A stretch of DNA of 43,626 bases from positions 1-43,626 of the forward strand of contig CANGFE010000016.1 of the NCBI GenBank assembly GCA_947453155.1. Reading direction: 5' to 3'. Position numbers and translations under genes: made by a program. The notes below the pieces were generated by a model. That model worked only from the letters and a program-made list of their open reading frames with translations, was not told the DNA's origin and made no database searches. The DNA is from Beijerinckiaceae bacterium. GTDB lineage: Bacteria; Pseudomonadota; Alphaproteobacteria; Rhizobiales; Beijerinckiaceae. Shown in pieces: positions 23,399-32,043 of this stretch (its first letter is position 1; each line of letters begins with the position of its first letter).

Positions 23399-25702
23399 AT
23401 GAATGAATTCAATTTGCAGTCTCTCGCCACGATGAAATTCGGCGTCGGCCAATCTGTGCCGCGCAGCGAAGATCCGGCGCTCTTGCGCGGCGAGGGGATC
23501 TACACGGCTGATGTCGCTTATGCGAACCAGCTGCACCTCGCCATGGTGCGCTCCACCCATGCGCATGGTGTGATCAAAGCGATTGATGCTTCGCAAGCGC
23601 GTGCCATGCCCGGCGTGGTGGCAGTCTATACGGGCGCCGATATGGCTGCCTATCAACCGCAGACGAGCAAAGTGCCGCTGAAAAATGCGGATGGCTCGCC
23701 CATGCTCAAGCCGCTGCGCCCAGCGCTTGCGTCCGACAAAGTGCGGTATGTGGGCGATCCGGTCGCATGTGTTGTGGCTGAAACGGAAGATCAAGCACGC
23801 GCAGCCGCAGAAGCGGTGATGGTCGAGATTGATCCGTTGCCCTGCGTGGTCGACTCGCGCGAAGCTGTGAAAGCAGGCGCGCCGCTCGTCTATGATGATG
23901 TGCCCAACAACGTTGTGCTCGATTATCATTATGGTGATGCAGCTCTGGTGGCGGGAGCCTTTGCCTCAGCCGCGCATGTGACGCGTCTGCATCTCATCAA
24001 TAATCGTCTCGTCGTGAATCCGATGGAGCCGCGCGCATGTGTGGCTGTTTTTGAAGACGGGCGTTTTACCTTGCATCTGCCGGTGCAAAGCGTGATGGGC
24101 ATGCGCGCTGCGGCCTCAGAAGTTTTGGGCGTGCCTCCCGAACAGATCCGCATTTTGGCGAAAAATGTCGGCGGCTCGTTTGGTATGAAGACGGCCTTCT
24201 TCCCCGAATATATCTGCGTGGCTCATGCCGCTCGTGCATTGTTGCGTCCGATCAAATGGGTTGATGACCGCTCGGAATCTTTTGTGTCAGACCATCATGG
24301 TCGCGATCATGAGTTTGCGTGTGAATTGGCGCTGGATGCTGAGGGGCATTTTCTCGCGCTGCGCGTGACGGGCACTGCGAATGTGGGGGCTTATCTCACG
24401 GGCTTTGGTCCGCTGATCCCCGCTCTCAATGTCATGAAACATCTGGTGGGCACTTATCGCACGCCGCTGATCGAAGTGCGCACGAAATGCGCTTTGAGCA
24501 ATACGGTGCCCGTGACCGCCTATCGCGGGGCAGGGCGGCCGGAGGGCAATTATTATCTCGAGCGTCTGGTTGATACAGCCGCGCGCGAGATGAAGATTGA
24601 TCCGGTGGACTTGCGACGCCGCAATCATATTGCGCCCGAGCAATTGCCCTATAGCGCCCCATCCGGTTCGGTTTATGATTCCGGAGATTTTGCGGCCTTG
24701 CTCGATGAGGCTTTGGAGAAAGCCGATTACAAGGGTTTTGCAGCACGCGAGCGCGACAGCGCTGCGCGAGGATTGTGGCGCGGCATTGGCATCGGCCAAT
24801 TTCTGGAAGTCACGGCACCGGGCGCCAATGAATTGGGTGACATCCGCTTTGAGCCCGATGGCACTGTGCTGCTCTCAACTGGCACGCATGATCACGGCCA
24901 AGGCCATGGGACGAGTTTCGCGCAAGTGGTATCCGCAAAACTCGGCATTCCCTTCGGCAAAATACGTCTGATGCAAACAGACTCCGATGCACTGCCGATG
25001 GGCAATGGTACGGGCGGTTCCAAAAGCATTATGGCGAGCGGCAATGCTTTTAATGAAGCCGCTGATCTCGTCATCGAAAAAGCCCGCGCTGCTGCAGCCG
25101 ATGTGCTGGAAGCTGCTGTGGGCGACATTGAATTTGTCGATGGCAAATTGACGGTGGCTGGTACGGACAAAAGCATCGGCTTGTTGGATTTGGCCGCATC
25201 CGGCGCTTCGCTGAATGTCAGCCATGTGCACAAACTCTCGCCCTCGACCTATCCCAATGGCGTGCATATTGCCGAAGTGGAAGTTGATTCCGAAACGGGC
25301 GAAGCCAAAGTCGTGCTTTATACCAGCGTCAATGATTTTGGCACTTTGGTGAACCCGATGATTGTCGCTGGGCAAGTGCAGGGCGGTGTGGTGCAGGGCA
25401 TCGGCCAATGTTTTCTTGAAAACACGATCTACACGGATGACGGCCAGCTCGCGACAGGTTCATTCATGGATTATGCCATGCCTCGTGCTGAACATGCGCC
25501 GCATGTGCATTTTTATTCCAAGCCTTCGCCGGCTCGCACCAATGCATTGGGTGTGAAAGGCTGTGGCGAGGCTGGTTGCGCTGGTGCACTCGCCTCTGTC
25601 ATGAATGCGCTCACCGATGCGCTGGCGCGCCACGGTGTGGGGGCGGTTGATATGCCAGGCACGCCCTTGCGTCTGTTTGAAGCTATCCGCGCCGCAAAGT
25701 AA
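23399..25702 (+). CDS. molybdenum-hydroxylase large subunit (xanthine dehydrogenase family, CoxL-like form II), copy 1
   Basis: This 767-residue protein has the molybdopterin-binding domains of the xanthine/aldehyde oxidase family: an N-terminal a/b-hammerhead (RSEDPALLRGEGIYTADVAY), the NVGGSFGMKT cofactor loop, TAYRGAGRPEGNYYLERLVD and the C-terminal GVKGCGEAGCAGAL with catalytic Glu724. The active-site loop reads AYRGAGR rather than the AYRCSFR of true CO dehydrogenase, so CO oxidation is not indicated; hydroxylation of a (hetero)aromatic or aldehyde is likelier. The small [2Fe-2S] and medium FAD subunits are not adjacent. ATG 23399 is preferred over TTG 23387; neither has a strong ribosome site. 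The amidohydrolase gene follows after 32 nt. Confidence 0.9.
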   Translation: MNEFNLQSLATMKFGVGQSVPRSEDPALLRGEGIYTADVAYANQLHLAMVRSTHAHGVIKAIDASQARAMPGVVAVYTGADMAAYQPQTSKVPLKNADGSPMLKPLRPALASDKVRYVGDPVACVVAETEDQARAAAEAVMVEIDPLPCVVDSREAVKAGAPLVYDDVPNNVVLDYHYGDAALVAGAFASAAHVTRLHLINNRLVVNPMEPRACVAVFEDGRFTLHLPVQSVMGMRAAASEVLGVPPEQIRILAKNVGGSFGMKTAFFPEYICVAHAARALLRPIKWVDDRSESFVSDHHGRDHEFACELALDAEGHFLALRVTGTANVGAYLTGFGPLIPALNVMKHLVGTYRTPLIEVRTKCALSNTVPVTAYRGAGRPEGNYYLERLVDTAAREMKIDPVDLRRRNHIAPEQLPYSAPSGSVYDSGDFAALLDEALEKADYKGFAARERDSAARGLWRGIGIGQFLEVTAPGANELGDIRFEPDGTVLLSTGTHDHGQGHGTSFAQVVSAKLGIPFGKIRLMQTDSDALPMGNGTGGSKSIMASGNAFNEAADLVIEKARAAAADVLEAAVGDIEFVDGKLTVAGTDKSIGLLDLAASGASLNVSHVHKLSPSTYPNGVHIAEVEVDSETGEAKVVLYTSVNDFGTLVNPMIVAGQVQGGVVQGIGQCFLENTIYTDDGQLATGSFMDYAMPRAEHAPHVHFYSKPSPARTNALGVKGCGEAGCAGALASVMNALTDALARHGVGAVDMPGTPLRLFEAIRAAK

Positions 25703-25734
25703 AAAGATCAAGAACGAGAATAAGAGGAAAGAAA

Positions 25735-26700
25735 ATGGCGACGTCGCAAAAGATTCCGGTCATTGCACTCGAAGAACATTATTGGGATTCCGAGCTGGTC
25801 TCGCATCTCACCGGTGCCGAAGGCACGCGCTCGAAAGATTTGCTCGCACGTCTCTATGATCTGGGCGAAATCCGTATTCGCGAAATGGATGAAGCGGGCA
25901 TTGATATGCAGCTGCTCTCGCATGGCGCGCCATCTGGCCAAAAGCTGCCCGAAGATATTGCGGTTGATCTGTGCCGTGGCGTGAATGATCGCTTGGCCAA
26001 AGCCATTGCACTTCACCCCACACGCTTTGCTGGCTTTGCTGCTTTGCCGACCATTCATCCGGAAAAAGCGGCCGATGAGCTTGATCGCTGCGTGAGCGAG
26101 CTCGGGCTGAAGGGCGCGATGATCCACGGCCTCACCAATGGTCTGTGGCTGGATGACAAGCGTTTCTGGCCGATCTTCGCGCGCGCCGAAAAACTCGGCG
26201 TGCCGATTTATCTGCATCCGTCATTTCCACACCCGGATGTGATGAAGGCCTATTATGCCGATTATGCGGAAGACTTTCCACAAGTGATCCGCGCTGCCTG
26301 GGGCTATACGGTGGAGGCAGCCACGCAAGCCATTCGCCTCGTTTTGTCGCGCGTGTTTGAAAAGCATGACAATCTGCAGATCATTCTGGGCCATATGGGC
26401 GAGACTTTGCCCTTCCTGCTGTGGCGTGTGAACCAAGCTCTGTCGCGCCCGGGCCATGAGGAATTGAGTTTCCGCGAACAATTCTCGCGTCATTTTCACG
26501 TGACGACGAGCGGCAATTTCTCGACGCCCGCGCTGATGTGCACGATGACGGAACTGGGCATGGATCGCATCATGTTTGCAGTCGATTGGCCGTTTGTCGC
26601 CAACAAGCCTGCGATGGATTGGGTCGAGACGCTGCAAATCTCGCGCGAAGACAAGGTCAAGCTGCTCTCGGGCAATGCGAAGAAACTGCTCCGTCTTTAA
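25735..26700 (+). CDS. amidohydrolase-superfamily decarboxylase-like protein (gamma-resorcylate/ACMSD group)
   Basis: This 321-residue TIM-barrel metalloprotein closely follows the layout of gamma-resorcylate and 2,3-dihydroxybenzoate decarboxylases. It has the opening PVIALEEHYWD (metal ligands Glu13/His15), the central YLHPSFPHPD with His161, ILGHMGETLPFLLWRVNQAL with His220, HVTTSGNFSTPALM, and FAVDWPFVANKPAMDW with Asp284. These enzymes remove CO2 non-oxidatively from aromatic acids or cleave related C-C bonds in the cytoplasm. The exact substrate is unknown. It lies 32 nt downstream of the Mo-hydroxylase gene with AAGAGGAAAG before the ATG, so the two are probably one operon. Confidence 0.88.
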   Translation: MATSQKIPVIALEEHYWDSELVSHLTGAEGTRSKDLLARLYDLGEIRIREMDEAGIDMQLLSHGAPSGQKLPEDIAVDLCRGVNDRLAKAIALHPTRFAGFAALPTIHPEKAADELDRCVSELGLKGAMIHGLTNGLWLDDKRFWPIFARAEKLGVPIYLHPSFPHPDVMKAYYADYAEDFPQVIRAAWGYTVEAATQAIRLVLSRVFEKHDNLQIILGHMGETLPFLLWRVNQALSRPGHEELSFREQFSRHFHVTTSGNFSTPALMCTMTELGMDRIMFAVDWPFVANKPAMDWVETLQISREDKVKLLSGNAKKLLRL

Positions 26701-26701
26701 T

Positions 26702-26807
26702 CCGTCATTGCGAGGAGCCGAAGGCGACGCGGCAATCCATAGCCGCGTCGTTAACTCTTAAGAGCGGTGCTATGGATTGCCGCGTCGCTACGCTCCTCGC
26801 AATGACG
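26702..26807. repeat. REP-like intergenic palindrome, copy 6
   Basis: It starts CCGTCATTGCGAGG 1 nt after the amidohydrolase stop and ends CCTCGCAATGACG (26795-26807), with arms GCGGCAATCCATAGC and GCTATGGATTGCCGC. At 106 nt this is the longest copy, and it separates two convergent operons, where it could act as a bidirectional 3' end. Confidence 0.83.
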
Positions 26808-26829
26808 AGGTGGTGGGCTGCGCGCTATT

Positions 26830-27642
26830 TTAATGCGCCGCCGCTGCCTCAGTTTCTTTCAAGCCTTTTGAGGCTTCTTGGCGCAGATCGGCCCAGATTT
26901 CCGCAACATAAGCGGCGAATTTTTCCGAGCCGACCATTTCGGATGAGCGTGGACGGGGCAGGGTGATTTCGACCACGCGTTTGATCCTGCCCGGCCGGAA
27001 GGTCATGATCAACACACGGTCCGACAATTGCACCGCTTCCGCAATATTATGCGTGATGAGCAATGTCGTCTGTTTCAACTGCTGTTGGATTTGCACGACC
27101 TTGTCGCCGAGCAACAGACGCGTCTGTTCATCAAGTGCGGCAAAGGGCTCATCCATGAGCAGAATGCGCGGCTGAAAGGCGAGCGTGCGCGCAATGGCAA
27201 TGCGCTGGCGCATGCCGCCTGACAATTCCGATGGGAAATGATTTTCAAATCCGGTCAGGCCGACAAGATCGAGCAATTCATGCGCACGCGCATGGCGCTT
27301 GTCTTTCGGCACGCCCGCAGCCTCAAGCGGAAAGGCGACATTGTCGAGCGCGGTGCGCCAGGGAAATGTCGATTCTTCCTGAAACACCATGCCGATTTCC
27401 GGCTGGCATCCGCGCACGGGTTTTCCGTCGAGCAAAATCGAGCCGTCATATTCGGTGATCAGCCCGCCGATCATATTCATCAGCGTCGATTTTCCGCAGC
27501 CGGACGGGCCGATGATGGAAATGAACTCGCCCTGTTGAATATTGAGCGAGACATCGTCCACGGCGGTGACCGTGCCTTTTCCTGTCTCGAAATGTTTCGA
27601 GACATTTTGAATGCTCAGCGCAGGGGTCATGTTTTCCATCAT
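26830..27642 (-). CDS. ABC transporter ATPase, NitT/TauT (SsuB/TauB) family
   Basis: This 270-residue nucleotide-binding subunit energises uptake through the adjacent permeases at the inner membrane. Motifs in order: Walker A IIGPSGCGKSTLMN (residues 45-53), Q-loop VFQEESTFPWRTALDNV, signature ELSGGMRQRIAIARTL, Walker B RILLMDEPFAALDE and the switch LLITHNIAEAVQLSDRV. The close match to nitrate/taurine/sulfonate-type ATPases indicates a small anionic organic substrate. ATG 27642 overlaps the stop of the ThDP-enzyme gene as ATGA, so it is translationally coupled and is the last gene of the operon. Confidence 0.93.
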   Translation of the reverse strand: MMENMTPALSIQNVSKHFETGKGTVTAVDDVSLNIQQGEFISIIGPSGCGKSTLMNMIGGLITEYDGSILLDGKPVRGCQPEIGMVFQEESTFPWRTALDNVAFPLEAAGVPKDKRHARAHELLDLVGLTGFENHFPSELSGGMRQRIAIARTLAFQPRILLMDEPFAALDEQTRLLLGDKVVQIQQQLKQTTLLITHNIAEAVQLSDRVLIMTFRPGRIKRVVEITLPRPRSSEMVGSEKFAAYVAEIWADLRQEASKGLKETEAAAAH

Positions 27643-29423
27643 TTGCGCTCGACAGGTTTGACCAAGGCGTTCGACATGCCGGAATCATAACCGGGCTCGA
27701 CACGCACATCGACAATGACCGTCTCTCCACGTCCATAGGCTTCCATCGCCAGCGAGATGACTTCGTTCAGATCAGCAATGTCGCGCACCGGGCCAAAGCC
27801 GGTTGCGCCTTGCGCGCGTGCCAGCATGGCAAGATCAATATCGGGCGCCGCAATCTGCTGGCCGATCCATTTATTTTCAACCGGACGGTCGCGCATTTTG
27901 GCGACGCGCTCTTGATGGACTTCATCATTATAGAAAGAGCGATTATTGGCGACGAAAATGATCATCGGCAGGCCGTAATGAACGGCGCTCCAAATGGCGG
28001 TTGCCCCCATGAGGAAATCGCCGTCGCCCAGAATGGCGAGCGCAATACGATCAGACCCTTTCAACGCGAGTGCCGAGCCCGCGCATGTGCCGGGGCCAGA
28101 GCCGATGCCACCACCGCCATCCGTGCCCAGAAAATCGAGCGGATGTTCGACATCCCACATATGCCCAGCCCACGAGAGCGGATGGCGCATGAGGCTTGTC
28201 TTCTTGCCCTTGAAAGCTTTGCGCACCGCATTGGCGAGCATGGGCACAGTGAGCGGCTTGCCTGTTTCGCCTTCTGGCAATGTGATGGGTGCAGCCTTCT
28301 GCCAACCGCTCCACACATCGCCCTTCTTATGCGCGGTAAGTTCTGTGTTGAGGGCGGCAATCGTCGTGTCGGGATCAGCGACAAGATAAAGATCGGCAGG
28401 CGGCAGGCCCTGATGATCCATGCTCCAACCATTGTGCAAATATTGGTCGAGCGTGACGTTGACGATTGTCGCTGTGGCATCTTTCTCGCCATAGGCGCTC
28501 TTCAGTGTGCCGGCGAGATCGACCCAGTCAAACGCGACAATCACATCGGCTTCGCGGATAAGATTGCACGCGGCCTCGCTCGGGAAGGTTGAGGGCGGGG
28601 CGGCGTGTAGCGCATGTGTCGTCGGGAATGCGCCGGCGATCTTCATGTCGGTTAGCACAAGCGCACCGAGTTTTTCGGCGAGCGCAATTCGGGCCGCCCA
28701 GTCTTTTTCAGAACGCGAGACGCGGCCGATCATCAGCAAAGGCTTTTTGGCTTTGGCGAGACGCGCGGCCGTATCTTTCAACAAAGCTTGCGGCGGATCA
28801 GCAGGTGCGGGCGCGGCAAAGCGCGCAATATCGGGGATCTTGGGTGGATGTTCCAAACGCATTTCTTGGAGTGCTGCATCAAGACAGACATAGACCGGCC
28901 CACGCGGCGCGGTTTGTGTGATCTGCCAAGCGCGCAAAATGCTTTCAATCGCGGATGCAACGGAGGCTGGCTGATCATCCCATTTCGTATAATCGCGGAT
29001 CAGCGCGCCTTGATCTTTGGACGTGTGGATCCAGTCAATCCACGGGCGGCGCTTGGAGGCATCCACGGGGCCTGTTGCGCCCAGCAAAAGGAGCGGAGCA
29101 CGATCACACCAAGCGTTGAAGACCGCCATGGTCGCATGCATCAGGCCGACATTGGAATGAACAATGGCGCAAAGAGGCGCGTCTTTTACCTTGGCCCAGC
29201 CATGCGCAATGGCGACAGCGCTTTCCTCATGCAGGCAGAGCAGCATTTGCGGATCGCGATTGCCCAGACGATTGACGAGTGAATCATGCAAGCCGCGATA
29301 GGACGCGCCGGGATTGAGCGCGACATAGGGCAGGCCCAATTGGCGCATCAAATCTGCAACAATGTCCGAGCCCCAGACGCCATTGTCGGAGGAGGGAACT
29401 GGCTTCTCGATCTCTTGGCTCAT
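27639..29423 (-). CDS. thiamine diphosphate-dependent enzyme (acetolactate synthase/benzoylformate decarboxylase-like)
   Basis: This 594-residue three-domain ThDP enzyme has an N-terminal PYR domain with the activating glutamate in CLHEESAVAIAHGW (Glu66). A central DHS-like domain follows (KKPLLMIGRVSRSEKDWAAR). The C-terminal PP domain carries the ThDP/Mg motif from GDGDF (466-470) to NN (493-494). Relatives ligate or decarboxylate 2-oxoacids or cleave acyl C-C bonds; this member has an unusual opening (NPGASYRGLHDSL) and I cannot name the substrate. Being inside a NitT/TauT transport operon by ATGA overlaps at both ends suggests it acts on the imported compound or its product. Confidence 0.87.
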   Translation of the reverse strand: MSQEIEKPVPSSDNGVWGSDIVADLMRQLGLPYVALNPGASYRGLHDSLVNRLGNRDPQMLLCLHEESAVAIAHGWAKVKDAPLCAIVHSNVGLMHATMAVFNAWCDRAPLLLLGATGPVDASKRRPWIDWIHTSKDQGALIRDYTKWDDQPASVASAIESILRAWQITQTAPRGPVYVCLDAALQEMRLEHPPKIPDIARFAAPAPADPPQALLKDTAARLAKAKKPLLMIGRVSRSEKDWAARIALAEKLGALVLTDMKIAGAFPTTHALHAAPPSTFPSEAACNLIREADVIVAFDWVDLAGTLKSAYGEKDATATIVNVTLDQYLHNGWSMDHQGLPPADLYLVADPDTTIAALNTELTAHKKGDVWSGWQKAAPITLPEGETGKPLTVPMLANAVRKAFKGKKTSLMRHPLSWAGHMWDVEHPLDFLGTDGGGGIGSGPGTCAGSALALKGSDRIALAILGDGDFLMGATAIWSAVHYGLPMIIFVANNRSFYNDEVHQERVAKMRDRPVENKWIGQQIAAPDIDLAMLARAQGATGFGPVRDIADLNEVISLAMEAYGRGETVIVDVRVEPGYDSGMSNALVKPVERK

Positions 29424-30208
29424 GTTCTGTCTTTCGTCAGGCGTCGTGTGTTGGGGCCGGGCAGGCGGATGATTGAACCGATGAGCATATTGCCCAATCC
29501 GGCGAGGGCGAAGATGACGATCAGGATTGCCATCATGGTGGGAATATCAAAACGCGCATAGGCCTGCATGGCGGCGTGGCCGAGGCCTTTGTTCGACAAT
29601 TTGATTTCAGACAGAAGCGCGCCGACGGTCGCTATGCCAAAGCCCAAACGCAGGCCTGTGGAGATGGGCGGCACAAGTGCTGGCAGATAAATCATGCGCA
29701 CGCGCTGCATGAGCGAGAGATTAAGTGTTTGTCCGACGCGCAAAAACATCGGGTTCATGCCGCGCACGCCCGCTGCCAGCGAAAGCGTCATCGGGAAGAA
29801 GCAGGACAAAGCAGCCAGCGAGATTTTTGAGCCGACGCCAATGCCAAAGAGAATGAGCAGGATCGGCAGAAAGACCACTTTCGGTGTGGCGGCGAGATAT
29901 TCGATGACGGGTTCGAAAATCTGGCCGCTATAGCGGTTCATGCCCAGTGCCAAGCCAACGATCACGCCAACCAGTGAGCCAATGCCAAAGCCTGCGAGAA
30001 TTTCAAAAAGCGTGACGCTGAAATGGCCCCAGAAGACCGGATCTCCCGAGAGACGGATGAGCGATTTGCCGATGAACCATGTGGAGGGCAAAACGCCTTT
30101 GAAGAAAAGCCCCGACGCGCCGGCGGCTTCCCAGAGGGCCAGCAAGAAGAGCGCCGCGCTGACGCGGTAAAGGGTGACGCGCGAGATCATCTCGTTTGCA
30201 ACAGCCAT
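29420..30208 (-). CDS. ABC transporter permease, NitT/TauT (SsuC/TauC) family, copy 1
   Basis: This 262-residue inner-membrane permease has about six transmembrane helices (e.g. VSAALFLLALWEAAGASGLF, AGFGIGSLVGVIVGLALGMN, ATVGALLSEIKLSNKGLGHA) and the EAA-type cytoplasmic loop near LPALVPPISTGLRLGFGIA that contacts the ATPase. ATG 30208 has AAGG upstream; ATG 30190 would give an ATGA overlap with the preceding permease instead. The stop overlaps the start of the ThDP-enzyme gene by 4 nt. It is distinct in sequence from the second permease, so the transporter is probably a heterodimer. Confidence 0.9.
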   Translation of the reverse strand: MAVANEMISRVTLYRVSAALFLLALWEAAGASGLFFKGVLPSTWFIGKSLIRLSGDPVFWGHFSVTLFEILAGFGIGSLVGVIVGLALGMNRYSGQIFEPVIEYLAATPKVVFLPILLILFGIGVGSKISLAALSCFFPMTLSLAAGVRGMNPMFLRVGQTLNLSLMQRVRMIYLPALVPPISTGLRLGFGIATVGALLSEIKLSNKGLGHAAMQAYARFDIPTMMAILIVIFALAGLGNMLIGSIIRLPGPNTRRLTKDRT

Positions 30209-30948
30209 GTTTCGAGCCTTGCCGTGAACCAGAAGAAACAAGCGCTGCATAAAACCACAAACAGAATGGCGGCATACATGCCGGCCACTTCAAAGCGATC
30301 GCCGAGTTCGGCAATCATCAAGCCCATGCCGCCAAAGCCGATCAGATATTCCACGCCCACCACATTGATCAGCGCGAAAACAAGACCGAGCCGCAGGCCT
30401 GTGAAAATGGTTGGTAGAGAAGCTGGCATCATGATCAGTCGAATATGCTGCCAGCGCGTCAGATTGAATGTGCGCCCGACATTGATGAGCACGGGCGGCA
30501 CATGGTCGAGCCCTTCTTTGGTTTTCAGAATGATCGGCGGCAACACCGCTACCGCGCCCATGGCGATAATGGTGGACGCATTGCGCCCGAAGAGCACCAG
30601 AAAGAGCGGAAAGAGCAGAACGAGCGGAGCGGCCGCAATCGCGGCGAACCAATCGGTAAAAGCGCGGCCGGCATTTTTATTATGATGCAGCCACCAGCCG
30701 ATGATCATGCCAAGCGCCGCGCCAATGCCAGAGGCGGCAAAGACTTGGCCGAAGGTGCGTAAGAAACGCGTTACCAATTCATTGTCGTGATAGAGCAGGC
30801 CAATCGCGGGCACGACTTCAGAGGGCGGCGGCGCAATGAAGCGGCTGACCATCCCCATGCGCGAGGCCCATTCCCACGCGCCAAGCAACACGGCGAAAAA
30901 CGCCATGCGCGCGATGATCGGCGGCGGTCTGAGAATGGACGTGATCAT
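30187..30948 (-). CDS. ABC transporter permease, NitT/TauT family, copy 2
   Basis: This 253-residue permease is in the same operon: RMAFFAVLLGAWEWASRMG is the first helix, GIGAALGMIIGWWLHHNKN another, then PLVLLFPLFLVLFGR, the EAA-like loop MMPASLPTIFTGLRLGLVFA, and the end LFVVLCSACFFWFTARLE. ATG 30948 is chosen over an upstream TTG; the ribosome site is weak, and a strong hairpin lies directly upstream, which may limit its translation relative to the binding protein. The gene overlaps the following permease by 22 nt (or 4 nt if the later start is used there). Confidence 0.88.
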   Translation of the reverse strand: MITSILRPPPIIARMAFFAVLLGAWEWASRMGMVSRFIAPPPSEVVPAIGLLYHDNELVTRFLRTFGQVFAASGIGAALGMIIGWWLHHNKNAGRAFTDWFAAIAAAPLVLLFPLFLVLFGRNASTIIAMGAVAVLPPIILKTKEGLDHVPPVLINVGRTFNLTRWQHIRLIMMPASLPTIFTGLRLGLVFALINVVGVEYLIGFGGMGLMIAELGDRFEVAGMYAAILFVVLCSACFFWFTARLETWLLQTR

Positions 30949-30958
30949 GACGGGCAAA

Positions 30959-30978
30959 GGCCCGGCCGGAGCCGGGCC
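30959..30978 (-). other. intercistronic hairpin between binding-protein and permease genes
   Basis: A perfect 8-bp stem GGCCCGGC / GCCGGGCC with a 4-nt loop fills the 36-nt gap between the binding-protein stop and the permease start. There is no T-run. Such hairpins typically protect the upstream binding-protein message and reduce downstream expression. Confidence 0.6.
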
Positions 30979-30984
30979 GTCATC

Positions 30985-31935
30985 TTATTTCTTGGGAACA
31001 AGAATATCGAAGAGCCCGGCAATTTCTTTTTCATCCATCGGTTTTGGGATGAATTTGAAATCGACAGCCTGTTGCAACGAGACCTTCAGGCCGCGCACAT
31101 CATAGGGCTGCATGGCTTCCTTCGGATAAAAGCCGTTGCGCGATTCCAGTGCGACCGCACGCGGCACTTCTGCGCTTTCGGCGAAATAATCGATCGCCTT
31201 GTCATTGGCATAAGACCATTCGAGCGATTTGATATAGGCTTCCGAGAATTTTACGAACAAGGCGCGCTTGGTTTTCAGCGAATCCGCATTGGCGAAATTC
31301 ACACGCACAGTCGTGTCGCGGATTTCTTCGAGATCATTGCCCTTGGCGACAATATTGATTTTGCCCGCTTTGAGATCTTCCACGCCAAACGGTGGCACGG
31401 CCCAGCCAATATCAATCTGGCCGGACATGACTTGCGTGTAAGTGGAGGGAATACCGCCTGTCGCTGTCGGCTTGCCTTTGATTTTGGCTTGATCCAGCAG
31501 CGAGAGCGCCAGCAGATGGCTTGACGAACCGGCTGCTGAATAGCTCATCGTTTTGTCGGTGGCATCCTTGATCGATTTGATGTTCTTGTCGGCGCGCGCA
31601 TACCAGTAAATATCGGGTGAGCCGGTCATGGCAGAGGAAATCACGCGCACAGGCGCGCCTTTCGCATAGGCGCCGATTAGGCCCAGAAGGCCTGTCTGCA
31701 TAGCAACGTCGACGGAGCCCGAGATGACAGCCTGCACGGTGGCAGCACCGCCCGCCGTATAGCTGATTTCAATATCAAGACCGGCCTCTTTGAAAATGCC
31801 GGCCTTCACGCCGAATTCGACAATGCCCGTGTCCCAATTGCCCTTCTGCGGCAGGGCGACTTTCAAGGTCTCGGCGAAAGCTGTTCCCGACAAAAATGTC
31901 GTCAGCGTTGCGGCCAGCACAAAATGCTTGCGCAT
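30985..31935 (-). CDS. ABC transporter periplasmic substrate-binding protein, NitT/TauT-like
   Basis: This 316-residue secreted binding protein has a signal peptide MRKHFVLAATLTTFLSGTAF with cleavage after AFA. The mature part is two-lobed NMT1/SsuA-like: ETLKVALPQKGNWDTGIVEF, GIFKEAGLDIEISYTAGGAA, GSVDVAMQTGLLGLIGAYAK and SGQIDIGWAVPPFGVEDLKAG. It captures the substrate in the periplasm for the permease pair. ATG 31935 is preferred because GGGGAGG lies 8-9 nt upstream; ATG 31941 would be too close to that site. It precedes the permeases in the operon and follows the second Mo-hydroxylase gene by 108 nt. Confidence 0.92.
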   Translation of the reverse strand: MRKHFVLAATLTTFLSGTAFAETLKVALPQKGNWDTGIVEFGVKAGIFKEAGLDIEISYTAGGAATVQAVISGSVDVAMQTGLLGLIGAYAKGAPVRVISSAMTGSPDIYWYARADKNIKSIKDATDKTMSYSAAGSSSHLLALSLLDQAKIKGKPTATGGIPSTYTQVMSGQIDIGWAVPPFGVEDLKAGKINIVAKGNDLEEIRDTTVRVNFANADSLKTKRALFVKFSEAYIKSLEWSYANDKAIDYFAESAEVPRAVALESRNGFYPKEAMQPYDVRGLKVSLQQAVDFKFIPKPMDEKEIAGLFDILVPKK

Positions 31936-31998
31936 GCTCATATCCTCCCCGGCGGCCATTGCTTTGGGGGCCGCTCAAGAGAGATCGGACCACAGGTT

Positions 31999-32026
31999 GC
32001 GGGGGGATGCAATCTGGTCCCCCCGC
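31999..32026 (-). other. strong GC hairpin after the second Mo-hydroxylase gene
   Basis: A perfect 9-bp stem GCGGGGGGA / TCCCCCCGC with a 10-nt loop lies 18 nt past the stop of the Mo-hydroxylase gene and before the binding-protein gene. It has no T-run, so it may be a 3'-end stabiliser or partial terminator. A second small stem GAGCCT / AGGCTC (32027-32045) adjoins it. Confidence 0.5.
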
Positions 32027-32043
32027 GAGCCTGTGGGCGAGGC

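Noticed and set aside
23399-25702. Annotation as aerobic CO dehydrogenase CoxL
   Set aside because: The active-site loop is AYRGAGR instead of AYRCSFR, and coxM/coxS are absent, so CO oxidation is not supported; the same holds for 32044-34326.
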